The notes below the pieces were generated by a model. The model was not told where the DNA came from, ran no database searches, and saw only the letters and a list, made by a program, of their open reading frames with translations. From Stenopsyche tienmushanensis (taxonomy: Eukaryota > Arthropoda > Insecta > Trichoptera > Stenopsychidae), in NCBI GenBank assembly GCA_008973525.1, contig WACJ01000042.1, positions 1,426,001-1,490,000 of the forward strand: a DNA stretch of 64,000 bases, written 5' to 3'. Of this stretch, positions 57,144-64,000 are shown one piece after another (position 1 is the first letter of the stretch; every line of letters starts with the position of its first letter). The translations under genes were made by a program, and so were the position numbers.

Positions 57144-57443
57144 TGTATTATTTTAACAGCGCCATCTCTTGTGGCCATATGGAGACATTGCATGCCGACG
57201 GATCGCTTCTTGCGCGTGCACCGTTGCCAGTTGGGTAATGACGCGCACGAAACGGGAGTCGGGAGAGACGTCGGTTAGACTGCGGAAGATCGTCCTTCCT
57301 GCAGCCAAATCTCGTGTGGAATAAATAGCTATTTAGAGAAGAGAGTCTTTCTATTCGACGCCCGTCTATTCCCATCCATCACGGTTCGATAGAAGAACGG
57401 ACCCGTGCTCTGTCCCCGAGAGCGCCCCCGCTTCAACGTTACA
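57144..57443 (+). mobile_element. LTR of a Gypsy-like retrotransposon
   Basis: The segment starts TGTATTA and ends TTACA, the TG...CA boundaries expected of an LTR. It is 300 bp, GC-rich against its flanks, and contains AATAAA at 57320-57325. One base after its end comes a primer-binding site. No gag or pol sequence follows and no second LTR was found, so this is a 5' LTR fragment. It contains AGCGCCATCTCTTGTGGCC, a partial CTCF-like motif. Start and end are inferred from the boundary bases. Confidence 0.6.
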
Positions 57444-57444
57444 C

Positions 57445-57462
57445 TGGTGTCAGAAGTGGGAT
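57445..57462 (+). promoter_or_regulatory. tRNA-Leu-type primer-binding site
   Basis: TGGTGTCAGAAGTGGGAT is complementary to a 3' end ...ATCCCACTTCTGACACCA, as in insect tRNA-Leu. This is where reverse transcription of many Gypsy-type LTR retrotransposons starts. The position, one base after TTACA, is canonical. Confidence 0.7.
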
Positions 57463-57890
57463 AATATTTTATGTCAGTTGATGTTTACATACGGGAAGCA
57501 TATTTTTATGGATTACGCTCTATACGCTATAATCTAATTTCAAATACTATTTTATACGCCAACGTATTAAAACCAAATTTGGAGTGCAGTTAAGTATAAT
57601 TTAATATAAAAAATACAAAATATTATTAAAATATTGCTTTTTTGGTTTAAAAAAATTGCTGCTATTCAAGAAAATTTTGGGCTTAATCATAGATACTTAG
57701 GTTTTCTAAAATTTTCATTTGCGAGAAAATGAATAATTACGCGTTGCGCAACAGAGGGTGCCACTTCTCGCCATCTTTCTTTAGTGATGGGAACAAGAAG
57801 CTTCCTATACGATGGAAAAAATAAGATACTCCATATAAATAACAGCATAAAACATATTTAATCCCTGCAATTGTAGCGGAAGGAGCATCG
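57463..57890. other. AT-rich sequence replacing the retrotransposon body
   Basis: It should encode a leader and gag if the element were intact, but only AT-rich sequence is seen. CATACGGGAAGCATATTTTT at 57488 matches the short block at 34689. Confidence 0.45.
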
Positions 57891-57965
57891 AGTTTAATAG
57901 CTCAATGGTTAGAGCATTTATTTGAATGGGTTAAAGGTATTAGTTTAAATCCAATCTATTGCTTA
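57891..57965 (+). tRNA. tRNA-like remnant (pseudogene)
   Basis: TAGCTCAATGGTTAGAGC at 57898 is a perfect tRNA D-arm/A-box, and AGTTTAAATCC at 57942 is a B-box with two mismatches, at the right distance. A GAA triplet sits at the anticodon position, as in tRNA-Phe. The acceptor and anticodon stems do not pair, so it cannot be functional. It is a decayed tRNA gene or the head of a tRNA-derived SINE. Confidence 0.45.
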
Positions 57966-58369
57966 TTTTTAGGTCATTGTTTCACAAGGGCATGATTAAT
58001 AGTGTGGAAACGCCTGATTTTTAAATCTCATACATTACATAATATATGCGATTAAATCATGTTATATCATAGTCCCGCTGTAATTCCAACTTGGAGCTTA
58101 ACAAGCAAGAATACACTTATATAACATTTTGGGTCGCTTAGGTACATTTTCAAAAATATCGGGGGTAGATGTAAAATGTGCCAGGTGTGTTGTTTTGATG
58201 GTGCTCGGATTTGATTAGTCGATGTGCCGGCGCAAAAAGTGTTATAAGACACGACGGTCTCTGGTGGCTGCGGGCCTTATCTGCGAACGGGGTCAAGTTA
58301 CGGGCCGTCCACATGTGGCCGAGGAGGGGGCTGAAGGCTGTTGCGGGGAGTCCTTGCCCGCGGCTACTA
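57966..58369. other. Interval open in overlapping frames
   Basis: Frames on both strands at 58150-58554 are driven by GC-rich and CA/CCA-rich sequence. No domain. Confidence 0.35.
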
Positions 58370-58439
58370 ACACACACACACATACAAGCGGGAGGCTTTC
58401 GCGGACCCCACCACCGCACCACCACACACCACCACACCA
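58370..58439. repeat. CA and CCA microsatellite patches
   Basis: A CA run at 58370-58384 and a CCA/CACA-rich run at 58407-58439, separated by 22 bases. Confidence 0.85.
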
Positions 58440-60590
58440 TTTCCAATTTCGTCATGTCAATGCGCTTAATTACTGCACAAATAGAATCCGCGGTAGATCT
58501 CTTCACAGTCGTCCCAATCTTCAATTTGCCGCTCTCTGCTCGAGTGTAATTTAATTAAAAAATAACTGAACATGTAGTGGAATTGATTCCGCGAAAGAAT
58601 TTGACTCGCAGTCATCAGGACTGTGGCCGTGTAAAAAATTCCAACATCGTATATTGGTAATGTGGATTAGATCTTGGACTTTGGGTTTAAATCCAGATTA
58701 TGTGTACCAAAATATGTGGGTTGACACTTCTCCAAGTATAAACTGATTGGGATTCAAAAATAACCTGGAATTTTGCTGTACAAATATAAATAGAGTAGCT
58801 TATTTTTTTTACATAGTTCCCTTAATTAGAAATATATCTATTCCATCGGATAGGAAGCTTCTTGATCCCGTTACTGAAGAACAATCCCATTATTTTTGTT
58901 TTTTATATATTCTGAAAATGTCTTTAAAACTTTTTATTGATCATTGGTATTGTGTACATTGGGCTTTTATAAGCATACTCCTATTTCTTAAATTAAAATT
59001 AAATTAAAATTTGTATAAGGACACTGAGGCAAATCGGCCTGAACGTCACTAAAAGTGAAACTCCAAGCGGCAATTGTTTTTTATCTTCGTCTTTTTAAAA
59101 AATTACAATTTAGCATACCGCAGCGATGTGTTTTTTATTAACACACAAAATAGAATCGTCCGATAGTCTTTGCTGCGGGAATATGCATTCTTCCCGTCGG
59201 CATCATTTGTAGTCTCGCAGCTGGGATCTCTTTCCGAATAAAATAAAGAACTTCATCATTCTATCATATCCATGCCATATCAAATATATTTAAATTGCGA
59301 TTCATAGCATCCAGCTCGGTGTTGCGACCGTCCAAGGGTTAAATGCAAATGAAGCATTAATCTTCAGGCTTTTCCGATTGAGCATGCCAATTTAGCTTTC
59401 TAATACACTCGCATGTATTTAAATTAATCAAGCGCGTTGTTCATTGCGAGGTTGGGGTCGAGGCGCTATTAAAAAGCCATGCATATTCATGGGCATGAAT
59501 TGAGAAAATCGGGGCTGATATTAAACGCACTATAATTGCAATCATCCCAAATTCAAAGCATGAAATCAGCCGATCCGGGAAAATTTGCCATGGACATCTG
59601 CAATCGTGCGTTTTTCAGCGTTCGTCAAGTATTCATAATTTTCGGCATTGAAACGAGTTTAAAAAACTTGATTGACTGTAAAAGTCCGACCGTTTTCCTG
59701 AATATTGATTACCGTTTAAGCCGCGTTATGTTACGGATGTAATTCTGAATACCTTCTAATGTTAATCTGTTTTTGTAACAGAATCTCGCCTTCTCCATAT
59801 TGTGTATTTGCTAATCGGACGATTTATATTCAAGTTCGCTTACTGGAAACCGGCCAACCTGTTAATTGTCATAGAAATTCGCTATTTTGTCCGACCCAAC
59901 CGGGATTGATGTGGTCGAAAGCGTGCAAACTCTTCGCGGCGAAAATTTACGATAGAGTCGTTCTCGACATCAAAGGCCGCAGAGATCAGGTTGTAGATTC
60001 CGTATCTCGGTCTTTATGGCGCTTGTCATAATACGCAGAGCAAATAAACAGCATCCATCAAGATGGCCAGATTCGGAAGGATTCTGAGAAGAGATGTGCT
60101 TAACTGTTCGCGAACGGGGCAGGAGGTGAGCTACAGAATTTAAAGCGCGGAAAATAAGCTCGTACGCGGAAAACGAGGTGGGACATTACGAGAAGAATTC
60201 GGTAGGCATTGGTGATCCCGAAGAAGAAGCGTGATGGTTGCAGATGTAGGTATTTTTTCGAAACAGTAACAGATGAGTGTTGTTTGAGCAAGATATTTAC
60301 GGCCTCGCATCCAATGTACACACTTGTCTTCTTACCCTTGACTTGTTGGATTTTATGAATATTCGCTCGTTGAATTGATGACACTCCAAGAAGTGTTATT
60401 TTGAAGTCTTAATACGTCACGCCGAAGACGGAAGAGTCGTGCCATAATGACGGTGTTTATTGAAATGATCATCGTTGCCATTCTCTTTGATCTTTGTGCA
60501 AGACGGTGATGTGGATCAGATTTAAAGAGTCAACAATTTGCCTCTGGGGCTTCAATTTAAAACGAAGAGATTGCGCAAATTAATTCTCTA
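58440..60590. other. Long single-copy interval
   Basis: GGGTTTAAATCCAGATTATG with ...TACCA near 58683 looks like an isolated tRNA T-arm, but no D-arm precedes it. CCTGGAATTTTGCTGTACAA at 58761 recurs at 60617. CATATTCATGGGCATGAAT at 59482 is a small inverted repeat. Frames at 59536 and 59759 have no domain. Confidence 0.35.
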
Positions 60591-60592
60591 TG

Positions 60593-60645
60593 TACGAGGG
60601 CGATTCAGATATAAGCCGGAATTCTGCTGTACAAATTTATTAGTG
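60593..60645 (+). mobile_element. Possible mariner-type terminus
   Basis: TACGAGGGCGATTCAGATAT followed by AAGCCGGAATTCTGC. TACGAGGGC-x-x-TTCA-x-A is a frequent start of insect mariner elements. About 30 bases are shared with 58748-58780. No transposase follows. Confidence 0.3.
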
Positions 60646-61167
60646 ATGTATAAAAATTGTAGGCCGCATGCATCGTCTACTTGCCATGTAGAAAATCAAT
60701 CAATAAAATATCTTTCGAGTCCCAAAATACCGTAGCCATCACTTATCCAGCAGAATGTTTCTCGACTTTCAGACCTTCAAGAAACTTTTGGGCCCAATCA
60801 AACATTTGAGTCACTTAGAGTAGCATCACCTAACTGTGCCTCAAATCTTCTCAAAAATTCACTTTATTTGACACCTTGGTTCATACGTTCGACGAGGGTA
60901 GAATGAATGTTCACTGACGGTAATTTGATGATTATTTGTATTTTTGAAGTGAACTTCTATAGGCGCGGTAAGGCAAATTGAGCTGAGCGTCACGAAAAGT
61001 GAAACGCTCCCGAAATCGTTTCTATTCCCTGAGTCGCATAGACCGATGGTTCTTATACTTATGCATTCCGCGGACCCTACATTGGACAACTTTTTTTGTG
61101 GCCCCCACTGCAATCAAATGTTGATCTGTCCTCAATTTGCGCGGTTTCCTATTGAAATTTCACTATT
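60646..61167. other. Interval with no recognisable element
   Basis: Overlapping opposite-strand frames (60859-61113, 61046-61318) without domain. Confidence 0.35.
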
Positions 61168-61425
61168 AACCCTTACCGTACTGAGAACACACCTAGCGTG
61201 TCCACTATGTAAACCCATGTTTCTGTCAGCCCCGCCGCAGCGTGCAATAAGCTTGATGATGAACCTTAACACTGTTGATAGTACAAAATATTGTTCATTT
61301 CTTAGAAATATTTCTTAATGTTCACTTGCCGAATTCCTAACGAGTATTTAAATGTATATGGGTACCTTTACAGCGCGACCTTACTACTGATGTATGATGA
61401 GACGCAAGACATCCGTTTTTGTCTT
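61168..61425 (-). repeat. R2 dispersed repeat, reverse, both halves
   Basis: CTGAGAACACACCTAGCGTG, CCGCAGCGTGCAATAAGCTT, ACCTTAACACTGTTGATAG, a gap, then GGGTACCTTTACAGCGCGAC and TGAGACGCAAGACATCCG. It confirms that the 25400 and 10156 blocks belong to one family. Confidence 0.75.
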
Positions 61426-61996
61426 TGAATTTTCAGTACGGAATGGGTTAACTACGATTTCTATATGACACGGACACTTGGTAATGGCTCCACGGATTTC
61501 AGTTTAAGAACCGCTAGCATAGACCATAGCCAATCAGCCCATAGCAAATCCAACCAGCAGTTGGTCGGAAAGAGAAGGAGAATCGTTTGCAGTCTCTCTG
61601 TCTCCATCATACATCATATGTATGTGTCTAAATACGCCATAAAGCAATCGCTACACAAGTAGCATGTCCATTTTAATATATATTACACAAACGCAGCTCA
61701 ATCTTTCAGCTAACAATTTTCAACTCTTCAGAGAAGCTAAGAAGTTTCATTTTTATTGCATCGAATGCATTTTTTATACACAATTTAATTTACTATGTTT
61801 GCCAAAATTACATTGTTTTAGCGTTTTTTAAAGAATTTTAAAAATTGGGTTAATAAAATCTATGAATGACTAATTTGTAACAATAAACATAATAGCATTT
61901 AAAAACAGTGAGAACACACAGCATAAAGATCTTGGGGACAAAATCAATGGATATCTCCTACACATGATAATGGATATGAACGGGATACATCTGAAA
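61426..61996. other. AT-rich interval
   Basis: CAGTCTCTCTGTCTCCATCA at 61590 is a weak echo of the R2 5' part. Nothing else is seen. Confidence 0.35.
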
Positions 61997-62040
61997 AATA
62001 TTTGATATTCAATCATTTCAGAGCTGAAATATCAAATATT
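61997..62040. repeat. Inverted repeat abutting a mariner
   Basis: AATATTTGATATT at 61997-62009 and AATATCAAATATT at 62028-62040 are exact complements, with a nested TTTCAG/AG/CTGAAA stem between. The right arm includes the TA target duplication and first two bases of the family A mariner. Confidence 0.85.
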
Positions 62041-62436
62041 AGGTTGTCCCATAAGTTTCTTTCGCAAATGAACACAGATCTAATCATAGCTATGATTGAA
62101 GAAAACCCGAAATAGCTAACAAGGTACATCCATAATCATCTGACAAAATTTGGCTACATCAATTGTTCAGATGTGTGGCTTCCTCATGAACTGACTGACT
62201 CAAATAACTTCAGCGTATTTCATTATGTGATCTTCTTCTCCAACGACATAATAGCCAACCTTTTTTGAAGAGACTGTTTGAAGAAATTTGGATACTCTAT
62301 GAGAATATCCAAAATAAACGGTCTTAGACCAAGGGTAAAGAAGCTTTAATTGTAGCTAAACCTTGCCTACATCCAAGAAAAGTTTTGCTATGCATTCGGT
62401 GGGACTGGAAGGGGGTAGTTTATTATGAGCTACTTG
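62039..62436 (+). mobile_element. Mariner family A, copy 4, 5' part
   Basis: Begins TTAGGTTGTCCCATAAG after TA, then an AUG-like start region (AGCTATGATTGAAGAAAAC), a shortened helix-turn-helix, WLPHELTDSN-like sequence and EEIWILYENIQ. The bases for the first catalytic Asp are lost (deletion before EEIW). It ends after VVYYELL and joins family B sequence at 62437. Confidence 0.88.
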
Positions 62437-62439
62437 ATA

Positions 62440-62580
62440 GCAGGCAATGGAAGCGCGCGATGACCTCTCCATCGGATGAATTTACTGTGACTGAACAAAA
62501 TGGTCGAACAAACTGACCATTAGGATCCCCCTACACGCCAAGTGCACCAATTTCGAAACTACACATTTCCCCCGGCCATC
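62440..62580 (-). mobile_element. Mariner family B leader fragment
   Basis: AAGCGCGCGATGACCTCTCC, ATCGGATGAATTTACTGTGA and CTGAACAAAATGGTCG match the minus-strand family B leader at 50505-50570 and 55155-55210. Only the part upstream of the DNA-binding domain is present. Confidence 0.6.
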
Positions 62581-63477
62581 TTGATAGAAATTTTTACACG
62601 ATTGTCAGATTTTCTTCCGAGGTAAATATGTAGTCATGCCGATCATTTTCCTGCTTTCCTTAGGCCGTCGCGGCTATAAGCGCCATCGATGCCAACATTC
62701 TTTCATTGTCCACCGTCTGTCAATATTTGCAGCCTCTCTATTCGGTCTTGTCGGCAGTCGTCGACACTTCGCCGAAATGATGTCATAAGACACGGGACCT
62801 CGTATCAATTATCGTTTTCTTAAATTACATCTGATATCATTGGAGATATATGTTTTCGAAATTCGGCATTCCTAGCCGAAGAACGGTCGTCGGAGCGGCG
62901 TGCATGCAGCCTTCGACGGTTGCGTGCAGAAAAAAATCGGGTTGAATACAAAATGTGTATAGTCATGTGCTAAAATTCGACAGATAAGATTTAAGATTGA
63001 TTATTGAGTAAATTGTTTATCCAAATATTATCGGCACTCAGGCATTCCGCGATTTTTTTCGCCTGAGATAATTAATTCCCAAGACAAAGTGTCGTACAGT
63101 AGCGGAGTTATTTGAGCATGCTTTTAAAAGCAATGTTTCGCAAGGATCCTTTTCGCAGCATCCCTTTATTTTATTATGGACGTGGATTTAACGGTTTGAT
63201 GCGGGGTCGGTTAGGCGAAATTGAATTTTAAATTTAACATCCCCTGCCTGAAGATTTCCCATTTTGTATGAATGAAAGCATGTTGAATTCATCCCTGTGC
63301 TCGGGATGATTTTTTGAATAATTTCCAACTTTTCCACCGAGATATTTTATTCATACGTCCGGGGTTCACATAAAACGGAAGGCAAACAAACAAAAATTTA
63401 AATCTATTAATAAAAAGTCTATTTCGTATGTTCAGAACGATTAATGATAATACAAACACCAAGAAAATGACATTATA
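62581..63477. other. Single-copy interval
   Basis: Moderate GC at 62640-62930, then AT-rich. No domain or repeat block was recognised. Confidence 0.4.
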
Positions 63478-63675
63478 CAGGCGCGGCAGGGAAACTACCT
63501 TATTTCAAAAATGAATAACACAAACAGTATATGAGATATCAATATAATTATTTTCACCATATTACAGAAAGACATTTAAAGATTGTCCACTGCATAATCG
63601 TTACAATATTTACTTGGAATAACTGTCGATATAGGGTGCGCTTTTTAAATAAGAAAGTTTTCCTGCCGCATACTG
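63478..63675 (+). mobile_element. M1 MITE, complete copy (198 bp)
   Basis: TA on both sides. The left end is CAGGCGCGGCAGGGAAACTA; the right end read inward is CAGTATGCGGCAGGAAAACT. The interior (AATGAATAACACAAACAG, ATATTACAGAAAGACATTTA) matches the copies at 29234 and 29744. Confidence 0.9.
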
Positions 63676-64000
63676 TATTAGTTATTTTAAATTATGTTGA
63701 AACGCCAAATAAAATTAAGAATTAATAAATTTAATTCATTCAAATAAATAATTAGACATTTTCTCTTCGAAAATGAGAATGCAAAAAAAGTCTACAATAA
63801 TTTGGAACAGCGAATGATCACGAATAAGTCCGGATCTATCTAGGTCTTAATTTAAGCACTTCGCTTATGTTTTTAATTTAGGGCATTTTGGATGAATGCA
63901 TACAATATCCTGAACCAAAAAATTACTTGTATCCCATCTCAGTCCAAGGAAGAACCCATTTGAATTGTTTTGGAGATCATTGTTTTAAATAACTAAAGGC
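63676..64000. other. AT-rich interval to the window end
   Basis: Nothing recognised. Confidence 0.4.

Noticed and set aside
57144..57443. Complete LTR retrotransposon
   Set aside because: No second LTR, gag or pol sequence was recognised in the remaining 6.5 kb or elsewhere in the window.
58683..58715. Second tRNA gene from GGGTTTAAATCC ... TACCA
   Set aside because: A T-arm-like sequence is present but there is no D-arm at the correct distance and no acceptor pairing.

Overview
This is a eukaryotic nuclear window, AT-rich and almost entirely non-coding. It has no operons, no long open frames and no Shine-Dalgarno layout. Degraded Tc1/mariner, piggyBac, hAT and LTR-retrotransposon remains, MITEs with TA target duplications and one short spliced exon point to an arthropod, most likely an insect. 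The variety of mariner families would fit a hymenopteran or similar insect, but that is only a guess.

The only segment I regard as host protein-coding is an 89-base internal exon at 35723-35811 (+). It has a clean acceptor and donor and encodes the first half of a von Willebrand type C domain. Residue spacing (G-x2-A-x-C-x-N-E-G-E ... C-x2-C-x-C) fits the first VWC domain of the secreted BMP modulator crossveinless-2/BMPER. Neither the preceding nor the following exon could be found, so much of the window may be its introns or flanking DNA.

The rest is a mosaic of mobile-element relics. DD34D mariner family A lies at 206-783, 44608-45275, 51474-52241 and 62039-62436. Family B lies at 11165-11640, 34990-35400, 50185-50590, 54030-54285, 54930-55235 and 62440-62580. 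Family C lies at 19545-20040 and 48095-48470, with a possible family D end at 46828-47060. There is also a different IS630/Tc1/mariner-type relic (13490-13920), a piggyBac relic (16844-17210), a hAT dimerisation-domain relic (23970-24097), two non-LTR scraps (32095-32190, 40030-40095) and a 300-bp LTR with a tRNA-Leu-type primer-binding site (57144-57462).

Several non-coding families recur. M1 is a ~200-bp MITE with GCGGCAGGGAAA termini (six copies). T2 is a TA-flanked element with GTTTGGCAC termini that carries a 65-bp x3 array (two complete copies, one partial). R1 is a ~300-bp repeat (six copies). R2 (about ten pieces), R3 (with a central GGTCC hairpin, seven copies), R4 (a SINE or non-LTR tail, five copies, all on +) and R5 (five copies) make up most of the remainder. 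R3 and R5 abut in one locus and may belong to one longer element.

Layout: 1-11 kb is mainly R2-R5 with one mariner. 11-20 kb holds family B, the Tc1-like relic, T2, piggyBac and family C. 20-31 kb is mostly single-copy DNA with R1, R2 and M1. 31-35.5 kb is T2, R2, R5, R3 and mariner. The VWC exon is at 35.7 kb. From 36-64 kb single-copy DNA alternates with nested mariners, R1-R5, the LTR and M1. The best leads are the VWC exon, the T2 arrays (inverted between copies), and the R1 and R3/R5 families, whose full-length parents are not in the window.
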